A stretch of 64,000 nt of DNA, taken from positions 64,531 through 128,530 of the forward strand of contig NZ_PEBH01000010.1 in NCBI RefSeq assembly GCF_008698235.1, written 5' to 3'. Below, one piece after another: positions 53,744 to 63,452 of the stretch. Every line of letters begins with the position of its first letter. Position 1 is the stretch's first letter. A program made the position numbers and the translations under genes. The notes beneath the pieces were generated by a model. That model had not been told where the DNA came from. It was given only the letters and a program-made list of their open reading frames with translations, and ran no database searches. The stretch comes from Bifidobacterium rousetti (GTDB lineage: Bacteria; Actinomycetota; Actinomycetes; Actinomycetales; Bifidobacteriaceae).

Positions 53744-55621
53744 ATGACAGGGAACGGCAGGAGGAAGGTGGCTCGGGTGGGGACCGTCAGGACGCTCATG
53801 CGGCACATCGGGGAGTTCAGACGGGACGCCGTCATCACCCCGCTGGTGATGATCGGCGAGGTCGTGTGCGAGATGATCGTGCCGCTGCTCATGGCCACGC
53901 TCATCGACGACGGCGTCGAGAAAGGGGATATGGGCGTCATCGTGCGCACGTCCCTGATCATGCTCGCCGTCGTGCTGTGCGGACTCACGGTCGGATGCCT
54001 CGGTTCGGTGTTCGGCTCGAAGGCCGCGGCCGGCTTCGCGAGGAACCTGAGGCAGGACCAGTACGACAACATCCAGACCTTCTCCTTCACCAACATCGAC
54101 CGCTTCTCCACGCCGAGCCTCGTCACGCGACTGACCACGGACGTGATGAACATCCAGAACGCGTTCATGATGATCCTGCGCATGGTGCCGCGCGCCGCCA
54201 GCTCGCTGATCGTCGCGATGTGCATGGCGTTCGTCGTCTCCGGGCGCATGGCGCTGATCTACCTCGCGGCCGTGATCTTCCTCGGAGTCGTCCTGGGCGT
54301 GCTCATGAACGTCGCGGCCCGCTTCTTCCGCCGCGCGTTCCCCGAATACGACGTGCTCAACGAGAACACCGAGGAGAACATCACCGCCATCCGCGTGGTC
54401 AAGGCGTTCGACCGCGGCGACATGCAGAACGAGCTGTTCCGCGCGGTCTCCAAACGCATCTACGACATCTTCATGAAGGCCGAGCTGACGCTCGCCTCCG
54501 TCAACCCGGTCATCCAGTTCACCGTCTGGGCCTCGATGCTGCTCATCAGCTGGTTCGGCGCGAACCTCATCGTCGCCGGGGACCTCACCACCGGAGACCT
54601 CACGTCCCTGCTCATGTACTGCATGAACATCCTCATGAGCCTTGTCATGCTGTCGATGACCATCGTCATGATCACGATGTCGTCCGCCTCCGCCCGCCGC
54701 GTGGCCGAGGTCCTCACCGAGAAGGCCGACATGCCCGTCGTCGACCATCCCGTCACGGTTGTGAAGGACGGATCCATCGACTTCAACGACGTCGACTTCA
54801 GCTACCCGGAGGTGACGCTTTCCGACAACGACCCCACCGCCAAGCGGCGCGCCGCCATGGCCGCGAGGATCGCCGGCACGAGACGCCGCGAACGGGTGCT
54901 CGACGACATCGACCTGCACATCCCCTCCGGCGCGGTCGTCGGCGTGATCGGCGGCACCGGCTCGGCCAAGACCACGCTCGTCAACCTCATCCCGCGCCTG
55001 TACGACGTGACCGGAGGCTCGGTCATGGTCGGCGGCGTCGACGTGCGCGACTACGACCTCGACACCCTGCGCGACAACGTCGCCGTCGTCCTGCAGAAGA
55101 ACGTGCTCTTCTCCGGCACCATCGCCTCGAACCTGCAATGGGGAGACCCGAACGCCACCGAGACGGACATGCGCCGGGCATGCCGGATCGCCTGCGCCGA
55201 CGAGTTCATCGACCGCATGCCCGACGGCTACGACACCGTCGTCGAACAGGGCGGACAGAACCTCTCCGGCGGCCAGCGGCAACGCCTGTGCATCGCCCGC
55301 GCCCTGCTCAAACACCCCAAGGTGCTCATCCTCGACGACTCCACCTCCGCGGTCGACACCGCCACCGACGCGCGCATCCGCCGCGCCTTCGCCGACGAGA
55401 TGCCCGAGGTCACCAAGATCATCATCGCCCAGCGCATCTCCAGCGTGCAGGACGCCGACATGATCGTCGTCATGGACGACGGCCGCATCCACGGCGTCGG
55501 CACGCATGAGGAACTGGTCGTCAGAGACGAGATCTACGCGAGCATCGTCGAACTGCAGACCAGGGGCGGCGGCGACTTCGACGAGGCCGCCGCGAACACG
55601 AACGAACCGGAGGTGAAGTGA
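53744..55621 (+). CDS. Heterodimeric ABC exporter, subunit with degenerate ATP site
   Basis: This 625-residue half-transporter has six predicted membrane helices followed by an ATPase domain. Walker A is G-G-T-G-S-A-K-T-T (about 403-411), Walker B ends in L-I-L-D-D-S-T-S with Asp in place of the catalytic Glu, and the H-loop His is Gln (I-A-Q-R-I-S). The signature L-S-G-G-Q-R-Q is intact. That is the usual picture for the non-catalytic half of a heterodimer. TACAAT lies 7 nt before the ATG with no ribosome binding site, suggesting a leaderless mRNA. The substrate (drug, peptide or lipid) is unknown. Confidence 0.93.
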   Translation: MTGNGRRKVARVGTVRTLMRHIGEFRRDAVITPLVMIGEVVCEMIVPLLMATLIDDGVEKGDMGVIVRTSLIMLAVVLCGLTVGCLGSVFGSKAAAGFARNLRQDQYDNIQTFSFTNIDRFSTPSLVTRLTTDVMNIQNAFMMILRMVPRAASSLIVAMCMAFVVSGRMALIYLAAVIFLGVVLGVLMNVAARFFRRAFPEYDVLNENTEENITAIRVVKAFDRGDMQNELFRAVSKRIYDIFMKAELTLASVNPVIQFTVWASMLLISWFGANLIVAGDLTTGDLTSLLMYCMNILMSLVMLSMTIVMITMSSASARRVAEVLTEKADMPVVDHPVTVVKDGSIDFNDVDFSYPEVTLSDNDPTAKRRAAMAARIAGTRRRERVLDDIDLHIPSGAVVGVIGGTGSAKTTLVNLIPRLYDVTGGSVMVGGVDVRDYDLDTLRDNVAVVLQKNVLFSGTIASNLQWGDPNATETDMRRACRIACADEFIDRMPDGYDTVVEQGGQNLSGGQRQRLCIARALLKHPKVLILDDSTSAVDTATDARIRRAFADEMPEVTKIIIAQRISSVQDADMIVVMDDGRIHGVGTHEELVVRDEIYASIVELQTRGGGDFDEAAANTNEPEVK

Positions 55622-57549
55622 TGCCGGGACCAAGGGGGAACGCGGCGAGGAACGCCGCGGCGGCGAAGGACTACCTGAGGATGGGCCACCCGTGGCGCAC
55701 GTTCACGCGTCTTATGGGCGACCTGTTCTCACGCTACGGCGTGCAGTACGCCGTCATCATGGCGTGCATCCTCGTCACCGTGCTCGCCAACGTGCGCGGC
55801 AACCTGTTCATCCAGCGGCTCATCGACGACTACATCATGCCGCTCGTCCATGCGGATCCGGGCGAACGCGACTTCGGCCCGCTGCTCGGCGCCATCCTTG
55901 CGCTCGCCGGCCTCTACGCGGTCGGCGTCGTGGCCGCGGCCGTTCAGGCCGTCCTCATAGCGTTCGTCACCCAGGGGTTCATGCGCCGGCTGCGCAACCG
56001 CATGTTCGGACACATGCAGCAGCTGCCGCTCGGATACTTCGACACCAATTCGCGCGGCGACGTGATGAGCCTGTACACCAACGACATCGACACGCTGCGT
56101 CAGATGGTCTCCCAGTCCATCCCGCAGATCCTCACCTCGGTGCTCCAGATCGTCATGGTCCTGGTCTCGATGATCTACCTGAGCGTGCCGCTGACCGGTG
56201 TGATGCTCGTCATCGCCGCGGTCATGGTGCTCCTCACCAAGGTGCTGACCGGCCGCTCCGGCGCGCACTTCTCGCAGCAGCAGCGCTCCGTCGGCAAGCT
56301 CAACGGCTTCGTCGAGGAGATGATGACCGGGCAGAAGGTCGTCAAGGTGTTCACGCACGAGAAGGCCGCCAAGCGCGACTTCCGCGAGGTCAACGACCGG
56401 CTGTACGACGCCTCCAACAAGGCCAACAAGTTCGCCGGATATCTGGGGCCGATCAACAACCAGCTTGGATACATCGGCTACGTGGTCTGCGCCCTGGTCG
56501 GCGGCGCGCTCGCGATGACCGGCGCCACGGGCCTGACGCTGGGCGCGCTCGTGAGCTTCCTGACGTTCGTCAAGAGCTTCACGATGCCGATCTCGCAGGT
56601 CTCCCAGCAGCTCAACGCCATCGTCATGGCGCTGGCCGGCGGCGAACGCGTCTTCGACCTGCTCGACGAGAGGCCGGAGTCCGACGACGGGCGAGTCACC
56701 CTCGTCAACGTCACGCGTGACGGTTCCGGCAGGCTGGTCGAGTCGGGGGAACGCACCGACGACTGGGGCTGGAAGGACCCGTCCGACGGGCATATCACCC
56801 CGATGCGCGGCGACATCCGTCTGGACCATGTGAACTTCAGCTACGTGAAGGGCAAGGAGGTCCTGCACGACATGTCGATGTTCGCCAAGCCCGGGCAGAA
56901 GATCGCGCTCGTCGGGTCCACCGGCGCCGGCAAGACGACGATCACCAACCTCATCACCCGCTTCTACGACATCGACTCCGGTTCGATCACCTATGACGGC
57001 ATCGACATCAGCGACATGAGGAAGGGTGATCTGCGCCGGTCCCTCGGCATGGTGCTGCAGGACACGCACCTGTTTTCCGGCTCGATCATGGACAACATCC
57101 GCTTCGGCCGTCTCGACGCCACCGACGAGGAGGTGAAGGCGGCGGCGCGGCTCGCCAACGCGGACGCGTTCATCGAAAAGCTGCCCGACGGCTACGACAC
57201 GCAGCTGACGGCGGACGGCGCCGCGCTGAGTCAGGGGCAGCGGCAGCTGCTCGCCATCGCGCGCGCCGCGGTGGCCGACCCGCCGGCGCTGATCCTCGAC
57301 GAGGCGACCTCGTCGATCGACACCCGCACCGAGTCGCTGGTCCAGCACGGCATGGACGAGCTCATGCGCGGGCGCACCACGTTCGTGATCGCGCACCGCC
57401 TGTCGACGATCCGCAACGCGGACTGCATCATGGTCATCGAGGCCGGCCGCATCATCGAACGCGGCACGCACGACGAGCTCGTCGCGATGAAGGGGCGGTA
57501 CTACACGCTCTACACCGGGCTGAAAGGCGATGCGGCCAGCATCGACTGA
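55618..57549 (+). CDS. Heterodimeric ABC exporter, subunit with catalytic ATP site
   Basis: This 643-residue partner overlaps the previous gene by 4 nt (ATGA). It has the same six-helix plus ATPase layout. Walker A G-S-T-G-A-G-K-T-T (about 434-442), Walker B L-I-L-D-E-A-T-S with the catalytic Glu, and the H-loop I-A-H-R-L-S are intact, while the signature is L-S-Q-G-Q. With the first subunit it forms one complete and one degenerate ATP site. A linker of about 40 residues (R-P-E-S-D-D-G-R ... D-D-W-G-W-K-D) precedes the ATPase domain. Confidence 0.94.
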   Translation: MMPGPRGNAARNAAAAKDYLRMGHPWRTFTRLMGDLFSRYGVQYAVIMACILVTVLANVRGNLFIQRLIDDYIMPLVHADPGERDFGPLLGAILALAGLYAVGVVAAAVQAVLIAFVTQGFMRRLRNRMFGHMQQLPLGYFDTNSRGDVMSLYTNDIDTLRQMVSQSIPQILTSVLQIVMVLVSMIYLSVPLTGVMLVIAAVMVLLTKVLTGRSGAHFSQQQRSVGKLNGFVEEMMTGQKVVKVFTHEKAAKRDFREVNDRLYDASNKANKFAGYLGPINNQLGYIGYVVCALVGGALAMTGATGLTLGALVSFLTFVKSFTMPISQVSQQLNAIVMALAGGERVFDLLDERPESDDGRVTLVNVTRDGSGRLVESGERTDDWGWKDPSDGHITPMRGDIRLDHVNFSYVKGKEVLHDMSMFAKPGQKIALVGSTGAGKTTITNLITRFYDIDSGSITYDGIDISDMRKGDLRRSLGMVLQDTHLFSGSIMDNIRFGRLDATDEEVKAAARLANADAFIEKLPDGYDTQLTADGAALSQGQRQLLAIARAAVADPPALILDEATSSIDTRTESLVQHGMDELMRGRTTFVIAHRLSTIRNADCIMVIEAGRIIERGTHDELVAMKGRYYTLYTGLKGDAASID

Positions 57550-57582
57550 CCGGGCCTGACCGTCTGACGTCCGGACCGGCCC

Positions 57583-58224
57583 CTACAGGCGCACGCCGAG
57601 CGCGGCGAGCGCCTCGCGGGCCTCAAGCGCCCCCTCGAACAGGCGGCCGTGGATGCCGACCTCGTTCGCGCCGACCACGTTCTTCGCGGTGTCGTCGAAG
57701 AACACGCAGCGCTGCGCCTCAAGGCCGAAGCGGGAGAGCGCCAGCTCGTAGATGTCGGCGTTCGGCTTGTGCATCTTCTCGATGCCGGAGACGACGGTGC
57801 CGTCCAGCAGGTCGTTCAGGACCGGGTACTTGTCGAACGCGATGTGGATCGTCTCGTGCGACCAGTTCGTCAGGCCCCACACGCCGTAGCCGTGGGCCTT
57901 GAGGTCGCGCAGCAGCTGTTCCATGCCGGGCAGCATGCGCGGCAGCGCGTCGCCGTAGTGCTCGATGTAGTACCTGAAGATCCGGGCGATGTCCTCGCCC
58001 TGCTCGCGCACCACGTCCGGGTAGATGTCGGCGAAGTCCTCGCCGGCGTCCATGCGGTCCTCGTAGCGGAAGAAGCCGTGCGGGTCGTCGTCGGCGCAGA
58101 TCGCGTTCACCACGTCGTCGGGGAAACGGCCCGTCAGGCACGCGCGTGTGCTCCAGTCGAACAGCACGCCGCAGAAGTCGAAGATCACGTCGGTGACGGG
58201 GGAGGGGGTGTGAGGGGCGGTCAT
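57583..58224 (-). CDS. HAD-family hydrolase (YihX-like subfamily IA)
   Basis: This 213-residue phosphatase has V-I-F-D-F-C-G-V-L at the N-terminus, where the residue two after the nucleophile Asp is Cys rather than Asp, as in the YihX/epoxide-hydrolase-like group that has Gly there. Also present are G-L-T-N-W-S (Thr/Ser motif), K-P-N-A-D-I-Y-E (Lys motif) and F-F-D-D-T (metal Asp pair). YihX-type enzymes act on sugar phosphates, but the substrate here is not known. I chose the ATG at 58224, 7 nt after AAGGAG; the frame runs to 58347. It is divergent from the kdp operon and convergent with the exporter. Confidence 0.87.
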   Translation of the reverse strand: MTAPHTPSPVTDVIFDFCGVLFDWSTRACLTGRFPDDVVNAICADDDPHGFFRYEDRMDAGEDFADIYPDVVREQGEDIARIFRYYIEHYGDALPRMLPGMEQLLRDLKAHGYGVWGLTNWSHETIHIAFDKYPVLNDLLDGTVVSGIEKMHKPNADIYELALSRFGLEAQRCVFFDDTAKNVVGANEVGIHGRLFEGALEAREALAALGVRL

Positions 58225-58579
58225 GCGAAGCTCCTTGATGGGTTGGCGGACAACATACCTATATATACGCGATGCATCGGCCAACGTAAGGAGACCCGCC
58301 CGTCCTGACAGGGAGGGCCGATAGACACCCGAGACTACGTTGACCATACGCCGGCCAACGGTGTTAGCAAAGCGTTAGCGAATCGCCATGTCCCGTCATA
58401 ACCGCCGTATGTAACCCGTAAAAACCGTTTCATCTCCTTCACATACTCAATAGCATGAAGAGCTGTAATGACCCGACGGTGATGTCTGACCGCCCCGCAC
58501 GGCACGCGTGACAACGTGCCGCGCGCCGGGGCGGGAAGGTTCAGCACCGTCGGGTTTGTTCAATGATAAGGAGAAAGAC
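58225..58579 (+). promoter_or_regulatory. kdp operon upstream and leader region
   Basis: These 355 bp lie between the divergent HAD gene and the kdp unit. No gene is seen. The middle (about 58350-58470) is AT-richer and has small repeats (GTTAGC twice, CTTCA-N14-TGAAG), likely including the promoter and KdpE sites. The right part is the structured leader at 58471-58560. Confidence 0.6.
58471..58560 (+). promoter_or_regulatory. Nested three-stem leader structure of the kdp operon
   Basis: ACCCGACGGTG (58471-58481) pairs perfectly with CACCGTCGGGT (58545-58555). Inside it CCGCCCCG (58490-58497) pairs with CGGGGCGG (58527-58534), and inside that GGCACG (58501-58506) pairs with CGTGCC (58515-58520). 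The outer stem is followed by TTGTT and then the AAGGAG site of the first small gene. It looks like a regulatory RNA or conditional terminator. Confidence 0.7.
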
Positions 58580-58672
58580 ATGCCCTGGTGGGTAGATGTT
58601 GCCTATGTCGTGGGCACGATCGTCATCTTCGTCCTCTTCGATCTGTTTGGAAAGTGGGTTGACAAGCTATGA
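58580..58672 (+). CDS. 30-residue membrane peptide at the head of the kdp operon
   Basis: This short frame has AAGGAG 6 nt before its ATG and encodes 30 residues: M-P-W-W-V-D at the start, one membrane helix (V-A-Y-V-V-G-T-I-V-I-F-V-L-F), and D-L-F-G-K-W-V-D-K-L at the end. Its stop overlaps the kdpF start by 4 nt (ATGA), the same coupling seen between real genes elsewhere in the window. Similar small frames precede kdpF in other bacteria as far as I recall, usually unannotated. A role as an accessory peptide of the pump is an inference. Confidence 0.75.
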   Translation: MPWWVDVAYVVGTIVIFVLFDLFGKWVDKL

Positions 58673-58761
58673 CGACGTTCTTCACCGTGCTGGGTGTCGT
58701 GCTGGGAATCGTAGGAATTGCCTACATGATTTACTCCCTGTGCCGTCCCGAGAAGTTCTGA
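58669..58761 (+). CDS. kdpF: Potassium-transporting ATPase subunit KdpF
   Basis: This 30-residue peptide has a single membrane helix (F-T-V-L-G-V-V-L-G-I-V-G-I-A-Y-M-I-Y) and the ending C-R-P-E-K-F, very like the P-E-x-F end of known KdpF peptides. KdpF stabilises the KdpABC complex. It starts inside the stop of the previous small gene and is 44 bp before kdpA, the normal KdpF position. Confidence 0.88.
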   Translation: MTTFFTVLGVVLGIVGIAYMIYSLCRPEKF

Positions 58762-58805
58762 CAGGCCCCAAAGAGAAACAAGTCTAGGGAACAAAGGTTC
58801 ATCAC

Positions 58806-60482
58806 ATGGTATATCTTTTTGCGATCATGGCATTCGCGCTGATTGCCATCATCCTGGCGGCGATCTACAAGCCGCTGGGCGACTACATGTACAACGTGTT
58901 CACGTCCGACAAGGACCTCTTCTTCGAGAAGTGGATCTACAAGATCGTCGGCGTTGACTCCAAGAAGGGGCAGACCTGGAAGGCGTACCTGCGCGGCCTG
59001 CTCGGCTTCTCCCTCATGAGCGTTCTGGTGCTCTACCTGCTCCAGCGCGTGCAGCAGTGGCTGCCGTTCTCGCTGGGCTTCCCGAACGTCGAAGGCCCGC
59101 TCGCGTTCAACACCGCGGCCTCGTTCGTCACCAACACCAACTGGCAGTCCTATTCGCCTGACGTGACGCTCGGCTACACCGTCCAGTTCGCCGGCCTCGC
59201 CGTGCAGAACTTCGTGTCCGCCGCCGTCGGCATCGCCGTGTCGATCGCCCTCGTGCGCGGCTTCGCGTGGCGCAAGTCCGAGACCATCGGCAACTTCTGG
59301 GTCGATCTGACCCGCGGCACGCTGCGCCTGCTCATGCCGATCTCCATCGTCATGGGCATCATCCTCATCGCCCTCGGCGTCGCCCAGAACTTCGCCGGCT
59401 TCGTCGACGTGAACACCATCGCCGGCGGCACCCAGAAGATCATGCAGGGCCCGGTCGCCTCCCAGGAGGTCATCAAGGAGCTCGGTACGAACGGTGGTGG
59501 CTTCTTCAACGCCAACTCCTCGCACCCGTACGAGAACCCGAACATGTGGACCAACCTCATCGAGATCCTCCTCATGCTGTGCATCCCGGTGGCGCTCACC
59601 CGCACCTTCGGCCGCATGGTCGGCGACGTGCGTCAGGGCTACGCCATCCTCGGCGCGATGGCCATCCTCTTCGGCGTGAGCTTCCTGTGCGTCGTCACCG
59701 CCGAGTCCTTCTCCAACGACGCGATCGTCAACCTGACCGGCGGCTCGATGGAAGGCAAGGAGACCCGCTTCGGCATCGTGTGGTCCGGCCTGTTCGGCAC
59801 GACCTCGACGTCCACCTCCACGGGCGCCGTCAACTCGATGCATGATTCGTACACCGCGTTGGGCGGCATGATGTACATGCTCAACATGATGCTCGGCGAG
59901 GTCTCGCCGGGTGGTGTGGGCGCCGGCCTCTACGGTATCCTCGTGATGGCCGTCGTCGCCGTGTTCATCGCGGGCCTCATGGTCGGCCGTACGCCTGAGT
60001 ACATCGGCAAGAAGATCGGTCCGCGCGAGATGAAGATGGCCTCGCTGTACTTCCTCGTCATGCCGATCACCGTGGTCGTGGGCGTCTCGCTCAGCTTCGC
60101 CCTGCCGTTCGCGCGCCAGTCGATCTTCGACACGTCGCTCAACAACAGCGGCAACCACGGCTTCTCCGAGGTCGTCTACGCGTTCACCTCTGCCGCGAAC
60201 AACAACGGTTCCGCGTTCGCCGGCATCACCGCCGACACCCCGTGGCTCGACACCGCGCTGGGTCTGGCCGTGCTGCTCGGCCGCTTCCTGCCGATCGCCC
60301 TGGTGATCGCCCTGGCCGGCTCGCTGGCCAAGCAGGACAAGGTGCCGGTGACCGCCGGCACGATGAAGACCGACAACGGTCTGTTCGTCGTCCTGCTCGT
60401 GTTTGTTATCGTCCTTATTTCCGCGCTGACGTTCTTCCCGACGCTTGCTCTGGGACCGTTGGCAGAAGGTTTGGTGGCGTGA
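58806..60482 (+). CDS. kdpA: Potassium-transporting ATPase, K+-binding subunit
   Basis: This 558-residue channel-like subunit belongs to the superfamily of K+ transporters with four selectivity loops. [18 protein letters not shown] and N-N-N-G-S-A-F-A-G loops are visible at about 104, 227 and 461. About ten membrane segments are predicted. It carries K+ into the Kdp complex, powered by KdpB. It is preceded by kdpF and followed by kdpB after one base. Confidence 0.97.
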   Translation: MVYLFAIMAFALIAIILAAIYKPLGDYMYNVFTSDKDLFFEKWIYKIVGVDSKKGQTWKAYLRGLLGFSLMSVLVLYLLQRVQQWLPFSLGFPNVEGPLAFNTAASFVTNTNWQSYSPDVTLGYTVQFAGLAVQNFVSAAVGIAVSIALVRGFAWRKSETIGNFWVDLTRGTLRLLMPISIVMGIILIALGVAQNFAGFVDVNTIAGGTQKIMQGPVASQEVIKELGTNGGGFFNANSSHPYENPNMWTNLIEILLMLCIPVALTRTFGRMVGDVRQGYAILGAMAILFGVSFLCVVTAESFSNDAIVNLTGGSMEGKETRFGIVWSGLFGTTSTSTSTGAVNSMHDSYTALGGMMYMLNMMLGEVSPGGVGAGLYGILVMAVVAVFIAGLMVGRTPEYIGKKIGPREMKMASLYFLVMPITVVVGVSLSFALPFARQSIFDTSLNNSGNHGFSEVVYAFTSAANNNGSAFAGITADTPWLDTALGLAVLLGRFLPIALVIALAGSLAKQDKVPVTAGTMKTDNGLFVVLLVFVIVLISALTFFPTLALGPLAEGLVA

Positions 60483-60483
60483 T

Positions 60484-62658
60484 ATGACTTCCGCAACTGC
60501 GAACGACGTCACGAACGACGCGACTTCCCTCGCGAACGACGTCAAGAATTCCAACAACCAGTCACTCGGCGTCATGCTCGGCAAGAGCCTGCCGAACGCG
60601 TTCCGCAAGTTCGACCCGCGCAACATGTGGCACAACCCCGTCATGTTCATCGTGTGGGTGGGCGCCGCGTTCCTGACGCTGCTCGGCATCTGCCAGCTGT
60701 TCGACGCCTCGCTGTCCAACGGCGAGCCGGTCTACTTCACGTGGATCGTCGCGATCGTGCTGTGGGCCACCGTGCTCTTCGCCAACCTCGCCGAGGCCGT
60801 GGCCGAGGGCCGCGGCAAGGCGCAGGCCGACGCGCTGCGCAAGACCCGCACCACCACGCCCGCCCGCATCGTGCGTGGCTACGACGAGAAGAACGACCCG
60901 GACGTCCGTGGCCCCGAAAAGGGCGAGGGCCCGGCCTACATCGAGGAGATCCCGAGCTCCGACCTGAAGCTCGGCGACGTGGTCGTCGTCTCCGCCGGCG
61001 AGCTGATCCCGGGTGATGGCGACATCATCTCCGGCATCGCCTCGGTCGACGAGTCCGCCATCACCGGTGAGTCCGCCCCCGTCATCCGCGAGTCCGGCGG
61101 CGACCGTTCGTCCGTCACCGGCGGCACCCGCGTGCTGTCCGACCGCATCGTCGTGCGCATCACCCAGAAGCCCGGCGAGTCCTTCGTCGACAAGATGATC
61201 GCCCTGGTCGAAGGCGCCAACCGCCAGAAGACCCCGAACGAGATCGCCCTCGACGTGCTCCTGAGCTCCCTGACCATCATCTTCCTGGTCGTCGTGCTGT
61301 GCATCAACCCGCAGGCCTCCTCCGTCAACGCCTCCGTGAGCCTGACGGTCCTGATCGCCCTGCTTGTGTGCCTCATCCCGACCACCATCGGCGCCCTGCT
61401 GTCCGCCATCGGCATCGCCGGCATGGACCGTCTGGTCCAGCGCAACGTGCTCGCCACCTCCGGCCGCGCCATCGAGGCCGCCGGCGACGTCACCACCCTG
61501 CTGCTCGACAAGACCGGCACCATCACCTACGGCAACCGTCAGGCCTCCGAGTTCCACGCGCTGCCGGGCGTCGACCACGACGAGATCGTCAAGGCCGCGG
61601 CCCTGAGCTCGCTCGCCGACTCCACGCCTGAGGGCCAGTCGATCGTCGCCCTCGCCAAGACCGAGGGCTTCGACCTCGACGAGGTCCCGGGAGCCGTCTC
61701 CGTGCCGTTCACCGCCGAGACCCGCATGTCCGGACTCGACCTGCCGAACGGCGACCGCATCCGCAAGGGCGCGACCTCCGCCGTCGAGGCGTGGATCGAC
61801 AAGGAGGGCGGCGTCATGCCCTCCGAGGTCCGCGACGCGCTGCACGACCGTGTGTCCGCGATCTCCGGACAGGGCGGCACCCCGCTCGTCGTCGCCGAGC
61901 AGAACGCCGCCGGCGAGGCCCGTGTCCTCGGCGTCGTCCAGCTCAAGGACGTCGTCAAGGAGGGTCTGAAGGAGCGTTTCGCCGACCTTCGCAAGATGGG
62001 CATCCGCACCGTCATGGTCACCGGCGACAACCCGTTGACCGCCAAGGCCATCGCGGCCGAGGCCGGTGTCGACGACTTCATCGCCGAGGCCAAGCCGGAG
62101 GACAAGCTCGCCTACATCAAGAAGGAGCAGGCCAGCGGCCAGCTTGTCGCCATGACCGGTGACGGCACCAACGACGCCCCGGCCCTCGCCCAGTCCGATG
62201 TCGGCGTCGCGATGAACTCCGGCACGTCGGCCGCGAAGGAGGCCGGCAACATGGTCGACCTCGACTCCGACCCGACCAAGCTCATCGACATCGTCGCCAT
62301 CGGCAAGCAGCTGCTCATCACCCGAGGCGCCCTGACCACCTTCTCCATCGCCAACGATGTGGCCAAGTACTTCGCCATCATCCCGGCCATGTTCATGGAG
62401 AAGTTCCCGGGCCTCGGCGTGCTCAACATCATGGGTCTGCACAGCTCGCTGTCCGCCGTGCTCTCCGCGATCATCTTCAACGCGATCATCATCGTGCTGC
62501 TGATCCCGCTGGCGCTCAAGGGCGTCAAGTACCGCGCCGAAGCCGGTGAGAAGATCCTCGGCCGCAACCTCAAGGTCTACGGTCTGGGCGGCATCATCGC
62601 ACCGTTCATCGGCATTTGGATCATCGACCTGTTCGTCCGCCTGATCCCGGGCTTCTGA
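60484..62658 (+). CDS. kdpB: Potassium-transporting ATPase, P-type ATPase subunit
   Basis: This 724-residue P-type ATPase has the phosphorylation motif D-K-T-G-T-I-T-Y near residue 341, the actuator T-G-E-S near 196, and the hinge [10 protein letters not shown] near 559. It drives high-affinity K+ uptake at low external potassium. The ATG at 60484 is one base after the kdpA stop, with GAAGG inside the kdpA end; the first 35 residues are a soluble N-terminal extension. Confidence 0.97.
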   Translation: MTSATANDVTNDATSLANDVKNSNNQSLGVMLGKSLPNAFRKFDPRNMWHNPVMFIVWVGAAFLTLLGICQLFDASLSNGEPVYFTWIVAIVLWATVLFANLAEAVAEGRGKAQADALRKTRTTTPARIVRGYDEKNDPDVRGPEKGEGPAYIEEIPSSDLKLGDVVVVSAGELIPGDGDIISGIASVDESAITGESAPVIRESGGDRSSVTGGTRVLSDRIVVRITQKPGESFVDKMIALVEGANRQKTPNEIALDVLLSSLTIIFLVVVLCINPQASSVNASVSLTVLIALLVCLIPTTIGALLSAIGIAGMDRLVQRNVLATSGRAIEAAGDVTTLLLDKTGTITYGNRQASEFHALPGVDHDEIVKAAALSSLADSTPEGQSIVALAKTEGFDLDEVPGAVSVPFTAETRMSGLDLPNGDRIRKGATSAVEAWIDKEGGVMPSEVRDALHDRVSAISGQGGTPLVVAEQNAAGEARVLGVVQLKDVVKEGLKERFADLRKMGIRTVMVTGDNPLTAKAIAAEAGVDDFIAEAKPEDKLAYIKKEQASGQLVAMTGDGTNDAPALAQSDVGVAMNSGTSAAKEAGNMVDLDSDPTKLIDIVAIGKQLLITRGALTTFSIANDVAKYFAIIPAMFMEKFPGLGVLNIMGLHSSLSAVLSAIIFNAIIIVLLIPLALKGVKYRAEAGEKILGRNLKVYGLGGIIAPFIGIWIIDLFVRLIPGF

Positions 62659-62697
62659 TCGGCCCCGCGTCAACAGGCAATTCAAGGAGCGAATGAA

Positions 62698-63330
62698 ATG
62701 AAATCCTCTATGTCACTGAACCTGCGCAGCTACTGGGCCGGCTTCAAGGCGGTGATCGTCTTCACCGTGATCGTGATCGTCTACACGTTCGTGATGACCG
62801 GCATCGGACAGCTCGGCATGCCCGACAAGGCCAACGGCTCGATGATCACCAACTCCCAGGGTGAGGTCGTCGGCTCGTCGCTGATCGGCCAGTCCTTCAC
62901 CGACGAGAACGGCGACGCCCTGCCGCAGTACTTCCAGTCCCGTCCGTCCGCGGCCTCCGACCCGAACAAGGACGAGGACAACCAGGGCTACTACGCCGCC
63001 GCGTCGTCCGGCACCAACAAGGGCCACGCCGACGAGGACCTCATCAAGAGCACGACCGAGCTGCGCAAGGCCATCGCCAAGCGCGAGGGCGTGAGCGTCA
63101 AGGACGTGCCCGCCGACGCGGTGTCCGCCTCGTCGTCCGGCCTCGACCCGGAGATCAGCCCCGAGTACGCGGCCATCCAGGTCAAGCGCGTCGCCAAGGA
63201 GCGCGGCCTGAGCGAGGAGAAGGTCGAGTCGCTGGTCAAGCAGAACACGACCGGCCGCGGCCTCGGTTTCGTCGGCGAGTCGACGGTCAACGTCGTCAAG
63301 CTGAACCTCGCGCTCGATGAGCTCAAGTAG
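62698..63330 (+). CDS. kdpC: Potassium-transporting ATPase, KdpC subunit
   Basis: This 210-residue protein has one N-terminal membrane helix (about residues 16-37) and an extracytoplasmic domain with G-S-S-L-I-G-Q-S-F, Y-F-Q-S-R-P-S-A and S-S-S-G-L-D-P-E-I-S-P, the family hallmarks. KdpC assists ATP and K+ binding by the complex. AAGGAGCG precedes the ATG. It follows kdpB by 39 bp and is separated from kdpD by a terminator-like hairpin. Confidence 0.96.
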   Translation: MKSSMSLNLRSYWAGFKAVIVFTVIVIVYTFVMTGIGQLGMPDKANGSMITNSQGEVVGSSLIGQSFTDENGDALPQYFQSRPSAASDPNKDEDNQGYYAAASSGTNKGHADEDLIKSTTELRKAIAKREGVSVKDVPADAVSASSSGLDPEISPEYAAIQVKRVAKERGLSEEKVESLVKQNTTGRGLGFVGESTVNVVKLNLALDELK

Positions 63331-63353
63331 CCATTCCGAGTGATTGACATCCC

Positions 63354-63404
63354 TCAGGGGTGATGGCGTGAAGTGTCCGACGCCGTCACCCCTGAAGGTG
63401 TTTT
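63354..63404 (+). terminator. Terminator-like hairpin between kdpC and kdpD
   Basis: TCAGGGGTGATGGCGT (63354-63369) and ACGCCGTCACCCCTGA (63380-63395) form a 16-bp stem with one U-G pair and a 10-nt loop, followed by AGGTGTTTT. It should reduce read-through from the pump genes into kdpD. Confidence 0.8.
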
Positions 63405-63452
63405 ATAACGTATAGTCGAAGGCAACGGGACAAGGGGAAGGCGGGAACGCAT

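Noticed and set aside
53744..57549. Toxin or bacteriocin secretion locus
   Set aside because: The exporter lacks a C39 peptidase domain, and no small precursor peptide gene with a double-Gly leader is visible beside it.
58471..58560. c-di-AMP (ydaO-type) riboswitch
   Set aside because: Position before a potassium operon fits, but I cannot find the conserved ydaO core motifs, and the element seems shorter. It is therefore reported only as an unclassified structured leader.
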